DNA from: Dactylosporangium siamense
Lineage (GTDB): Bacteria > Actinomycetota > Actinomycetes > Mycobacteriales > Micromonosporaceae
Length of the DNA stretch: 35,221 bases
Direction: 5' to 3'
Assembly: GCF_016862795.1 (NCBI RefSeq)
Contig: NZ_BONQ01000115.1
Location: 1-35,221, forward strand
Each line of letters starts with the position of its first letter. Position 1 is the first letter of the stretch. A program made the translations under genes and the position numbers. The notes beneath the pieces are model-generated. The model did not search any database, was not told where the DNA came from, and saw only the letters and a list, made by a program, of their open reading frames with translations. Shown piece by piece: positions 6,716 to 13,946 of this stretch.

Positions 6716-8452
6716 ATGGACAGAAGACTCCTGCGGCTCGGGCCGGTCAGGCAATACGCGATGGTGCTGGCCGGCTCGGCCGTCCTGGCCGCGATCCTCG
6801 TCGTCGGGCAGGCCGTCAGCCTCGCCACCCTCCTGGCCGGCTCGTTCTCCACCGGCGTCGTCGCCACCTGCCTGACCTTCGTGGCGCTGCGCGGGGTGCA
6901 CGGCGCGGTCGCCGCCGCAGCAGCCGGCCGGGCCACCGCCAAGGTCAAGGCGCACCTGCGGGCCGAACTGCTCGACGCCGCCACCGCCCGCGGCCCCGGC
7001 TGGCTCGCCGGGCAGCGTGCCGGCGAGCTCGCCACCCTCGCGGGACGCGGCGTCGACGGGCTCGACGGGTACCTCGCCGCATACCTGCCGCAGGTGTTCC
7101 TCGCCGTCACCGTCCCCCTCGGCGCCCTGGGCTGGCTCGCGTTCACCGACCTCAGCTCCGCGATCGTCGTCGGTGTCACGCTGCCGCTCATCCCCGTCTT
7201 CGGCGCGCTCGTCGGCTGGCAGACCGGCGCCCGCACCAAGCATCAGTGGCACCTGCTGCAGCGCCTCGGCGGCCACTTCCTCGACACCGTCATCGGCCTG
7301 CCGACGCTGCGCACCTTCGGCGCCGAGAAGGCCCAGGTGCGGCGGGTCCGGGCGATGGCCGACGCGTATCGGGTCGCCACCATGCGCACCCTGCGCCTCG
7401 CGTTCCTGTCCGCGCTGGTCCTGGAGCTCGTGGCCACCGTCTCCGTGGCGCTCGTCGCGGTGCCCGTCGGCCTGCGGCTCCTCGACGGGAAGCTGACCCT
7501 GACCGCCGCGCTGGTCGTGCTGCTGCTCGCGCCGGAGGCCTACCTGCCGCTGCGGGCCCTGGGCACCAAGTTCCACGCCAGCCAGGAAGGGCTCGCGGCC
7601 GCCACGGAGATCTTCAAGGTGCTCGAGTCCGCCCCTGTTCCGCCGGTACGGACAGCGCCCCGCCTCCCCGCACCGGGCTTCACCGGTCTCGCGTTCGACC
7701 GGGTCGAGGTGCGCTACGGCGACGTCGTGGCACTGCGGGACCTGACCCTCGACGTCGCGCCCGGTGACCGGGTCGCGCTCGTCGGGCCCAGCGGCGGCGG
7801 CAAGTCCACGATCCTCGCCCTGGTCCTCGGGTTCGTGACGCCGAGCGCCGGCCGGGTCCTCGTCGGCGGCGTCGACCTCGCCGACCTCGACCTCACCGCG
7901 TGGCGGGCCCGGCTCGCGTGGATGCCGCAACGCCCGCACCTGTTCGCCGGCACCGTCGCCGACAACATCCGCCTCGGCGCCCCCGCCACGCCGCACGACC
8001 AGGTCGTCGAGGCAGCGGTCGCGGCCGACGCCGACGCGTTCATCCGGGCCCTGCCGGACGGGTACGACACCGACCTCGCCCGCCACGGCCTGTCCAGCGG
8101 CCAGCGGCAACGCCTCGCCATGGCCAGGACCTGGCTGCGCGGCGGTGCCGCTGGTGGTGCCGCCGGCGGTGCCGCTGGTGGTGCCGCTGGTGGTGCCGCT
8201 GGTGGCGGTGCCGCTGGTGGCGTATCCGGTGGTGCTTCGGGGGGTGCTGATCTGTTGTTGCTGGACGAGCCGACCGCCCGCCTCGACCCGGCCAGCGAGT
8301 CGGCGGTGATCGCGGCCGCGGCCAGGCTCGCCGCCGACCGCACCGCCCTGCTCGTCGCCCACCGGCCCGCGATGCTGTCCGTCGCCACCAGGGTCGTCGA
8401 GATCAAGGACGGCGTCGCGGCGCCCCTCACCGGTGCGGTGGTGCTCGCATGA
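6716..8452 (+). CDS. cydD: CydD-type ABC exporter half, cytochrome bd maturation
   Basis: This 578-residue ABC half-transporter pairs with CydC to export thiols (cysteine/glutathione in E. coli, probably other thiols here), which is needed for bd oxidase assembly. The start is ATG 6716. An N-terminal six-helix domain (1-310) is followed by an ATPase domain with Walker A GPSGGGKST (about 357-365), the Q-loop in WMPQRPHLFAGT, signature LSSGQRQR (about 458), Walker B LLLLDEPT (about 511) and H-loop VAHRP. Between signature and Walker B lies a Gly/Ala-rich insertion of about 36 residues encoded by a 12-bp tandem repeat, which homologues lack. It overlaps cydC by 4 nt. The domain order and operon make CydD secure. 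Confidence 0.94.
   Translation: MDRRLLRLGPVRQYAMVLAGSAVLAAILVVGQAVSLATLLAGSFSTGVVATCLTFVALRGVHGAVAAAAAGRATAKVKAHLRAELLDAATARGPGWLAGQRAGELATLAGRGVDGLDGYLAAYLPQVFLAVTVPLGALGWLAFTDLSSAIVVGVTLPLIPVFGALVGWQTGARTKHQWHLLQRLGGHFLDTVIGLPTLRTFGAEKAQVRRVRAMADAYRVATMRTLRLAFLSALVLELVATVSVALVAVPVGLRLLDGKLTLTAALVVLLLAPEAYLPLRALGTKFHASQEGLAAATEIFKVLESAPVPPVRTAPRLPAPGFTGLAFDRVEVRYGDVVALRDLTLDVAPGDRVALVGPSGGGKSTILALVLGFVTPSAGRVLVGGVDLADLDLTAWRARLAWMPQRPHLFAGTVADNIRLGAPATPHDQVVEAAVAADADAFIRALPDGYDTDLARHGLSSGQRQRLAMARTWLRGGAAGGAAGGAAGGAAGGAAGGGAAGGVSGGASGGADLLLLDEPTARLDPASESAVIAAAARLAADRTALLVAHRPAMLSVATRVVEIKDGVAAPLTGAVVLA
8141..8249 (+). repeat. 12-bp in-frame minisatellite inside cydD
   Basis: About six copies of a GGTGGTGCCGCT-like 12-mer (GGCGGTGCCGCT variants, one with a 3-bp GGC insertion) decay into related GGT/GGC-rich units. 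They encode five GGAA units, GGGAA, then GGVS, GGAS and GGAD. The array sits between the ABC signature and Walker B of CydD, keeps the reading frame and does not interrupt either motif. Confidence 0.93.
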
Positions 8453-10284
8453 CCGCCGCGCTCGCCGCCAGGCAGGTGCGGCTCCTCGGACCCGGTGCGC
8501 TGCTCCGGCTGGTCTTCGCCGGGCTCCTCGGCGTCCTCACCGAGGCCGCCGGGATCGGCCTGGTCGGCACTGCGACCTGGATGCTCGTGCGGGCCGCCGA
8601 CCAGCCACCCCTCGCCGCGCTCGCGGTGGCGATCGCGGCGGTGCGGGGGTTCGCGCTGGTCAAGGGTGGCCTCCGGTACGCGGAACGGCTCGCCGGCCAC
8701 GACGCCGTCCTGCGCGTCCTGGCCGACCTGCGAGCCCGGGCGTTCGCCGCCCTCGCCGCCGGCGACCGGGACGCCGCTGCTTCCTCCGGGTCCTTGTCCT
8801 CCGGGTCCTTGTCCTCCGGGTCCTTGTCCTCCGGGTCCTTGTCCTCCGGGTCGTCGTCCTCCGGGGACCTGCTGAGCAGGGTGGTGTCGGACGTCGACGG
8901 GGTCCAGGACGCGGTGCTGCGCGGCGCGCTGCCGGCCGGGGTCGCGGCCGCCGTCGGGCTCGCCGGCGTCGGCGGCGTCGCCGTCGTCGACCCCCGGGCC
9001 GGGCTCGTCCTGCTCGCCGGGCTGCTCGTCGCCGGGGTGCTGCTGCCGTGGGTCGGGCACCGGCTCACCGCGGCGCCGGCGTCGGCCATCTCGACCGCCC
9101 GGGGCGACGTGACGACGGGGACCGTGGACGTGGTGCAGGGGGTGGCGGAGCTCGTCGCGTACGGTGCGCTGCCCGCCGCCCTCGCCGACACCGCCGACCG
9201 GAGCCGCCGGCTCGCCGCCCTCGAAGCCAGGTCCGCCACCGTCGCCGCGGTCGTGGGCGGGGCCGCCGCGATGATTCCCGCCGCCGTCGCGGTGTGGATC
9301 GCGGTCCTGGTCGACGGGCGGACGGCGGCGGTGGTCCTGGCGCTCGTCGCCCTCAGCGTCGGCGAGGTCGTCGTGCCCCTCGCCGCGGCCGCGGTCCGGC
9401 ACGCCGAGCTCCGCGGGGGACTCCGCCGGGTCCGCGAACTGATCGCCACCGCCGCAACTCCGGCCGCAGCGCCGGATGCAACCCCGCCTGCAGTCCCGGC
9501 CGCAGCGCCGGATGCAACCTCGCTTGCAATCCCGGCTGCGGCGCCGGCTGCAACCTCGGCCGCAGCGTCCGCTGGACCCTCACCCGCGTCGGCCGCTATG
9601 GCCGCCGCTGGTGATCGTGCCGGTGGTGATCCGGAGACGGTCGGACCGCTCGACACTGCGGTGGATCTGGTGCTGCGCGGGGTCACGGTCAGGTATCACG
9701 CCGACCTGCCGCCCGCCCTGGTCGACGTGGACCTCCGGCTGCCGGCGGGAAGCCGGGTCGCGGTCGTCGGCGCCAGTGGATCCGGCAAGTCGACGTTGCT
9801 CGCCGCGATCGCCGGGCGGGTACCCCTCGCCGCCGGCACCGTCGACGGCAGGCCCGACGGGGTCGAGGCGTGGCGGGTCGCCGGTGGGGTGTTCGCCGAC
9901 GCGCACGTGTTCCACACGACCGTCCGCGACAACCTGGTCCTCGGCCGGTCCGGGTGCCAGGACACGGACCTGGTGCGGGCGCTCACCGACGCCGGACTCC
10001 CCGAGTACGCCGACCGGCTCGACGACATCGTCGGCGAGGACGGCGGGAAGCTGTCCGGCGGGCAGCGGCAGCGGCTGCTGCTGGCGCGGGCCCTGGTGGC
10101 GCCGCCGCCGGTGCTGCTGCTGGACGAACCGACCGAAGGTCTCGACCCGGCCGCCGCCGACGCCGTCCTCGACACGGCGCTGCGGGCCGCCGGCGCGCGG
10201 ACCGTCGTCGTCGTCACCCACCGCGCGGCGGAGCTGAGCAGCTTCGACCGGGTCGTCCACGTCGAGGGCGGCCGCACAGCTTGA
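8449..10284 (+). CDS. cydC: CydC-type ABC exporter half, cytochrome bd maturation
   Basis: This 611-residue ABC half-transporter is the CydD partner. The membrane domain (about 1-330) has the CydC-typical GLRYAERLAGHDAVLRVLADLRARAF and GDLLSRVVSDVDGVQD. The ATPase domain has Walker A GASGSGKST (about 441-449), signature KLSGGQRQR (about 534), Walker B VLLLDEPTEGLDP (about 554) and VVTHR. Two repeat-encoded insertions are present: SSGSL units (about 112-139), replacing the segment just before GDLLSR, and an Ala/Pro/Thr linker (about 337-373) between membrane and ATPase domains. The family is usually 550-590 residues, and the insertions account for the excess. The ATG overlaps the cydD stop. 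This is the last gene of the cydABDC operon. Confidence 0.94.
   Translation: MTAALAARQVRLLGPGALLRLVFAGLLGVLTEAAGIGLVGTATWMLVRAADQPPLAALAVAIAAVRGFALVKGGLRYAERLAGHDAVLRVLADLRARAFAALAAGDRDAAASSGSLSSGSLSSGSLSSGSLSSGSSSSGDLLSRVVSDVDGVQDAVLRGALPAGVAAAVGLAGVGGVAVVDPRAGLVLLAGLLVAGVLLPWVGHRLTAAPASAISTARGDVTTGTVDVVQGVAELVAYGALPAALADTADRSRRLAALEARSATVAAVVGGAAAMIPAAVAVWIAVLVDGRTAAVVLALVALSVGEVVVPLAAAAVRHAELRGGLRRVRELIATAATPAAAPDATPPAVPAAAPDATSLAIPAAAPAATSAAASAGPSPASAAMAAAGDRAGGDPETVGPLDTAVDLVLRGVTVRYHADLPPALVDVDLRLPAGSRVAVVGASGSGKSTLLAAIAGRVPLAAGTVDGRPDGVEAWRVAGGVFADAHVFHTTVRDNLVLGRSGCQDTDLVRALTDAGLPEYADRLDDIVGEDGGKLSGGQRQRLLLARALVAPPPVLLLDEPTEGLDPAAADAVLDTALRAAGARTVVVVTHRAAELSSFDRVVHVEGGRTA
8782..8866 (+). 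repeat. 15-bp in-frame minisatellite inside cydC
   Basis: The unit TCCTCCGGGTCCTTG is repeated perfectly four times (8782-8841). A fifth copy has two changes (8842-8856) and a partial sixth runs to 8866. It encodes five-residue SSGSL units immediately before GDLLSR in the first cytoplasmic region of CydC. Perfect identity of four copies at DNA level suggests recent slippage. Confidence 0.96.
9460..9567 (+). repeat. 36-bp in-frame repeat in the cydC interdomain linker
   Basis: Three 36-bp units begin at 9460, 9496 and 9532, each starting CCGGC(C/T)GC(A/G)GCGCCGG. They encode Ala/Pro/Asp/Thr-rich 12-residue units (PAAAPDATPPAV-like) in the linker between the membrane and ATPase domains. The first two are closest and the third has drifted. 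Confidence 0.88.
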
Positions 10285-10305
10285 CGGCAGCACAGCTTGA
10301 CGGCA
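10274..10305 (+). repeat. 16-bp tandem duplication across the cydC stop codon
   Basis: GCACAGCTTGACGGCA occurs twice in direct succession (10274-10289 and 10290-10305). The first copy contains the cydC TGA (10282-10284). Each copy also carries a TTGACG that could act as a -35 element for the next gene. Confidence 0.85.
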
Positions 10306-10315
10306 GCGGAGCCGG

Positions 10316-11035
10316 GTGTGGGAACCTTGTCGGGTGGACGGGGTCTCACATGGTTCCGGCCCGATCGACGTCTACGTCGACGGGCTGGCCGCCGCGCTGC
10401 GGGGGCCGCGCCGGCACCGGCACGAGATGGTCACCGAGGCGCGTGACAGCCTTCTGGACGCCGCGGAGGCATATGCCGACGCGGGACAGGACCCGCTCGA
10501 CGCGCAGCGCCGGGCCGTGGCCGAGTTCGGCACCCACCGGCAGGTCGTGCCGGGGTATCAGGCCGAGCTCGCCACCCTCCAGGGCCGCCGCACCGCGATG
10601 TGGATCGCGTTCGTCCTGCCCGTCATGACGCTGCTCGAGCCGCTCATGTGGTGGGACACCTCGTGGAGCACGGACGAGCGGGCCAGCCACGTCTACTGGG
10701 TGCTCGTCGACCACTTCCAGTACACGTCCTTCCTCGCCGCCGGGGCCGCCGGGCTCGCGATCGTCGGGTTCGGCTGGGGGAGCCGGTTCCTGCGGGACGG
10801 CCTGCAGTATGCGCGGCTCGTCGGTCAGGCGACCGTGGTCTTCCTCGGCATGCACGCCGTGCTGGGCGCGAGCGTGTTCGTGCTGAGCCTGCGCCAGTGG
10901 CCGGCGGCGGCGACGTGGCCGCCGGTGCTGATCGGCTTCGCCGTCAACGCCGCCGCGTTCGGCTACGCGGGCCTCCTGGCCGTCCGGTGCGTCTCCGTGG
11001 CCCGGGAACCCCGGCTGCGCGCTGTGGCCTGCTGA
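10316..11035 (+). CDS. HAAS/permease-prefix domain membrane protein
   Basis: This protein of up to 239 residues begins with IDVYVDGLAAALRGPRRHRHEMVTEARDSLLDAAEAYADAGQDPLDAQRRAVAEFG, the helical HAAS (permease prefix 1) domain that is typically paired with PadR regulators. Four hydrophobic segments follow (IAFVLPVMTLLEPLMWW; FLAAGAAGLAIVGFGW; VVFLGMHAVLGASVFVLSL; PPVLIGFAVNAAAFGYAGLLAV). The start is uncertain: GTG 10316 has a weak GGAG 4 nt upstream, and GTG 10334 (MDGVSHGSG) would fit the domain boundary better. A PadR gene lies just downstream on the opposite strand, supporting a functional link. The role is likely membrane signalling or modulation. The effector is unknown. Confidence 0.82.
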   Translation: MWEPCRVDGVSHGSGPIDVYVDGLAAALRGPRRHRHEMVTEARDSLLDAAEAYADAGQDPLDAQRRAVAEFGTHRQVVPGYQAELATLQGRRTAMWIAFVLPVMTLLEPLMWWDTSWSTDERASHVYWVLVDHFQYTSFLAAGAAGLAIVGFGWGSRFLRDGLQYARLVGQATVVFLGMHAVLGASVFVLSLRQWPAAATWPPVLIGFAVNAAAFGYAGLLAVRCVSVAREPRLRAVAC

Positions 11036-11052
11036 GCCCTGAATCCCGCTGC

Positions 11053-11088
11053 GTCCTGAACCTCCGCCGAGTCCTGAACCTCCGCCGA
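11053..11088 (+). repeat. 18-bp tandem duplication between convergent genes
   Basis: GTCCTGAACCTCCGCCGA is repeated twice without a gap (11053-11070 and 11071-11088). It lies in the 91-bp space between the stops of the HAAS protein and PadR genes, and no clear terminator hairpin is seen there. Confidence 0.85.
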
Positions 11089-11126
11089 GCGCTGCGGCCT
11101 GCTGAGCGGCCCGCTGCCGATCCGGA

Positions 11127-11465
11127 TCAGGACGTGGCGGGTGCGGGCGGGGGAAGCAGCACCGCACCGATCGTGGCGGTGAACTCCTGCCACGCCGAAC
11201 GCTCCTCGGCCAGGACCTTCCGGCCGGCGCTGGTCAGCCGGTACGTGCGGCGCTCCCGGCCGCCGACCGTCGACCAGGCGCTCTCCACGTATCCGGCGCG
11301 CTCCAGGCGGCGCAGCGCCGGATAGACCGTGCCGGTCGGCAGCGTCAGCGAACCGCCACTGCGCTCCTGCAGGGCCTCGATGATCGCGTAGCCGTGGCGG
11401 GGCTCGCCGTCCAGCACCGCGAGCAGGAGTGCGTCGAGATGCCCGCGCAGCGCGTCCGCCTTCAT
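11127..11465 (-). CDS. PadR-family transcriptional regulator
   Basis: This 112-residue protein has the PadR winged-helix signature: LRGHLDALLLAVLDGEPRHGYAIIEALQERSGGSLTLPTGTVYPALRRLERAGYVES, then the wing REERRTYRLTSAGRKVLAEER-type segment (here GGRERRTYRLTSAGRKVL). The C-terminal dimerisation helix is short, as in the PadR-s2 subgroup. The start is ATG 11465, 8 nt after a TAGACT box. The convergent HAAS-domain gene is the likely functional partner, since PadR and HAAS genes are commonly adjacent. Ligand and operator cannot be told from the sequence. Confidence 0.93.
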   Translation of the reverse strand: MKADALRGHLDALLLAVLDGEPRHGYAIIEALQERSGGSLTLPTGTVYPALRRLERAGYVESAWSTVGGRERRTYRLTSAGRKVLAEERSAWQEFTATIGAVLLPPPAPATS

Positions 11466-11473
11466 GTGTAGCG

Positions 11474-11479
11474 AGTCTA
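11474..11479 (-). promoter_or_regulatory. -10 box of padR, probably leaderless
   Basis: TAGACT on the minus strand lies 8 nt before the padR ATG, and there is no purine-rich ribosome binding site in between. This fits TANNNT-type leaderless transcription. Confidence 0.45.
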
Positions 11480-11512
11480 CGGGTTCGCAGCTCGCGACGC
11501 CATGAGGGGCCC

Positions 11513-11570
11513 GCGGTGCCGGTGCTGCGGTGCCGGTGCTGCGGTGCGGTGCTGTGGTCCGGTGCTGTGG
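11513..11570 (+). repeat. 14-bp GC-rich tandem repeat upstream of the 11,639 gene
   Basis: GCGGTGCCGGTGCT is repeated twice perfectly (11513-11526, 11527-11540) and then degenerates into GCGGTGCGGTGCTGTGGTCCGGTGCTGTGG. It lies between the divergent padR and unknown genes, in a 173-bp spacer without other recognisable elements. Confidence 0.8.
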
Positions 11571-11638
11571 CCCGGGGTTTGGCGCCCTTCTCCGCGGGTG
11601 GGTTTACCGGCGGCGGACATGGGAAGGAGCGCTGTCGG

Positions 11639-13024
11639 GTGATCGGTGGTTGGGCCCGGAGGTCGAGGAGCGGTATGAGGCGGCGGGTCGAGGCCACGCA
11701 GGACGTCGAGTCGTTGTGGCCCAACGGACTGGGCACCACACTCGCCATCGCCTCGGGACGGGCCCTCGCCTATCGCAGCGGCGTCGCCAGGCCCGCCGTC
11801 ACCACTCCACAATGGACGATGGACCGGGCCGGCCGGGTCACCGGCAGCGGCGTCGGCGGCGCGGGGAGCACGGGCGGCGCAGGAGGCGCAGCGGCCGCCG
11901 GGCGGCACGCCCGCCGGGAGCTCGACGCCGAGGACGTCGCCCGGTGGCTCGTCGGGCAGCTCCCCGAGGGCCGCTACGGCGGGCTGGTCGTCGGCTCACC
12001 GCACGGCGCCGCCGTCCACCTCGCGATGGCGCTCGGCGTGCCGTGGCTGCCGGTGGCGTTCGAGGTGCCGACCCCCGAGGTCGCCGCCGGTGAACGCCCC
12101 GCGGCCGACGGTGAGCGGCTCGCCCGCGACATCCTCGACGGCAACCCCGACGTGGCGGTCCGGCAGGTGTACGACCCGGTGTGGCGCGGCTGGTCGGGTG
12201 CCGCGACCGCGTACGCCGTCGTGCGGTGGCGGCGCCTGCCGGCCGCGTACCGCAGGTTCGTGGCCGAACGGCTGCACCCCGACGCGCCGGTCGTCGTCGT
12301 GCGGGACGTCAGCCGCTGGCAGACGTCCCCCGGCGACGACGGCTACTCCTACCAGCTCGGCAGCCGCGCCAGCGGCCTCGGCCCCGGCGACTACCGCGAC
12401 GAGCGGTCACTGCGCGGCCGGGCGCCCCGCGAGGACAGCGACGGCGAACGGGCCGTCGACCGCGGGCTCGTCGAGGACCTGCGCCGGTACGGCTCGGCCC
12501 ACGGCCACCCGGTCCGCCAGGTCCTGTACCGGCACCCGGACGTCCTCAGCGGCGCCGTCGCGGACCTGTACCGGCAGTGGCTGCGGACCGGTGAGCGCAC
12601 CGGCGGCCGGCTCGTCGTGGAGTGCGGCCGGCTCCTCGACCCGTGGCACGTGCTGCGGGCCGGGCTGGTGCCGTACTGGTGCGAGCACCCGCTGCGCTCC
12701 GCGGTGCGGTGCCTGTCGTGGTGGCTGGCGGGCAGCGAACCGTTCGCGTCGGTCGACGTGTTCGCCGAGCCGCCCGGGATGCCGCTGCCGACGGTCGCGC
12801 ACCTGGAGGAGTGGCAGGCCGTCGCCGACTTCGCGACCCGGCACGGGCTCGTCGACCGGCGGTGCGCCCGCGCCTACCCGGCCGGGGTCGTGCCCGGCCA
12901 CCACGCCACGCAGGTGCTGCGGATGCACCCCTACGACCTGCCCTACCTGCCGTTCCTGGAGGTGCCGGCGGCCCTGTCGGTCATGACGCAGAGTTCGCAG
13001 ACCGACGGGCTGCTGGTCATCTGA
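11639..13024 (+). CDS. conserved-looking protein of unknown function
   Basis: This 461-residue soluble protein starts at GTG 11639, 9 nt after AAGGAG (11624-11629). ATG 11675 is an alternative with only 4 nt spacing. I do not recognise the family. Visible features are a Gly/Ala-rich low-complexity stretch (about residues 66-86), SPHGAAVHLAMALGVPWLPVAFEV (perhaps a nucleotide- or ester-binding Rossmann-type segment), VVVVRDVSRWQTSP and LVVECGRLLDPWHVLRAGLVPYWCEHP. A Trp- and His-rich C-terminal half ends HHATQVLRMHPYDLPYLPFLEVPAALSVM. It has no signal peptide or membrane helix. Third-position GC is very high, so it is clearly coding. It is convergent with the next gene, with 21 bp between stops. 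Confidence 0.8.
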   Translation: MIGGWARRSRSGMRRRVEATQDVESLWPNGLGTTLAIASGRALAYRSGVARPAVTTPQWTMDRAGRVTGSGVGGAGSTGGAGGAAAAGRHARRELDAEDVARWLVGQLPEGRYGGLVVGSPHGAAVHLAMALGVPWLPVAFEVPTPEVAAGERPAADGERLARDILDGNPDVAVRQVYDPVWRGWSGAATAYAVVRWRRLPAAYRRFVAERLHPDAPVVVVRDVSRWQTSPGDDGYSYQLGSRASGLGPGDYRDERSLRGRAPREDSDGERAVDRGLVEDLRRYGSAHGHPVRQVLYRHPDVLSGAVADLYRQWLRTGERTGGRLVVECGRLLDPWHVLRAGLVPYWCEHPLRSAVRCLSWWLAGSEPFASVDVFAEPPGMPLPTVAHLEEWQAVADFATRHGLVDRRCARAYPAGVVPGHHATQVLRMHPYDLPYLPFLEVPAALSVMTQSSQTDGLLVI

Positions 13025-13045
13025 GTTCCGGGATGTCCCCCTGAG

Positions 13046-13882
13046 TTATGGGGTGTCCTCGGACTTCTCCTTGTTCTTCTGGACCTTGCTGATCACGTCG
13101 TGGAGGGGCTTCGTGCCGCTGCCGACGACGATGCCGGTGACGATCGCGTCGATCCAGACCGGGATGCCGTTCCAGTTCTCCCCGGCGATGGAGTGCAGCA
13201 GGTACAGCCCGCCCGCCGACGACGCGACTGTCGCCACCGCGGTCGCGATGCCCCACGAGACGAGGCCGCGGCTGGCCCGGCCCTTCTCCAGCATCGACTT
13301 CGCGTGCGCGACCTGGATCAGGTCGTCGAGGGTGGCGTCGTGATACTTGTTGGCGAGGTTCGCCACCGCCGCCTCCAGCTCACCGCGGGCGTGCTTGCCG
13401 GGCAGGAACCGGGCGAACGGCTCCAGGACCCGCTCGACGGCCGTCGCGAACGCGAACAGCACCGCGAAGAACGTCGTCGCGTCCGGCAGCCGGATCGCCT
13501 GCGCGTTGATGTTGTAGTGCCACAGCGCCCACGACCCGGCGCCACCGGCGGCGACCAGGGCGAACGCCGACACCAGCGACAGCACCGACGCGGGCTGCGG
13601 CGGGACGGCGGCCGCCTCGCCGCCCGGGGTCGGCTCGACGACCGGCCCGGCCGACGCGATCGCGATCCCGACCTCGTCGCCCGGCGCGGCCGCACCGGGC
13701 GCGGGGGTCTCGGTCTCGGGGGTTTCGGCGCTCGCCGAACGGTTCGACGGGCCTTGCTGGAAGGGCACGTGGGCCCGGCCGATCGCGGGCGCGTCGGCCT
13801 GCGCGGCGGGCGCTACCGCCGCGGTGGCGACGACACGGTTGGAGTTGGGGCCGAGCACGTTCGTGCGACGGACGAGAGCCAT
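13046..13882 (-). CDS. multi-pass membrane protein of unknown function
   Basis: This 278-residue protein has a disordered N-terminus rich in Ala, Pro and Glu (1-95). Four hydrophobic segments follow: SVLSLVSAFALVAAGGAGSW, TTFFAVLFAFATAVERVLEPF, LVSWGIATAVATVASSAGGLY and PVWIDAIVTGIVVGSGTKPLHDVI. A charged Lys/Glu tail (KVQKNKEKSEDTP) ends the protein. The fourth segment's GSGTKPLHDVISKVQ motif recurs in small bacterial membrane proteins of unknown role. Function is not assigned. ATG 13882 is preceded by TACCGT with 7 nt spacing rather than a ribosome binding site. Confidence 0.82.
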   Translation of the reverse strand: MALVRRTNVLGPNSNRVVATAAVAPAAQADAPAIGRAHVPFQQGPSNRSASAETPETETPAPGAAAPGDEVGIAIASAGPVVEPTPGGEAAAVPPQPASVLSLVSAFALVAAGGAGSWALWHYNINAQAIRLPDATTFFAVLFAFATAVERVLEPFARFLPGKHARGELEAAVANLANKYHDATLDDLIQVAHAKSMLEKGRASRGLVSWGIATAVATVASSAGGLYLLHSIAGENWNGIPVWIDAIVTGIVVGSGTKPLHDVISKVQKNKEKSEDTP

Positions 13883-13889
13883 GCGCGAG

Positions 13890-13895
13890 ACGGTA
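13890..13895 (-). promoter_or_regulatory. -10 box, probably leaderless
   Basis: TACCGT on the minus strand is 7 nt before ATG 13882. There is no Shine-Dalgarno sequence, which suggests leaderless initiation. Confidence 0.4.
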
Positions 13896-13946
13896 GCGGT
13901 GCGTCGATCCGTGCGCGATGCCCGATTCCCGACATCGACCCTGCGT

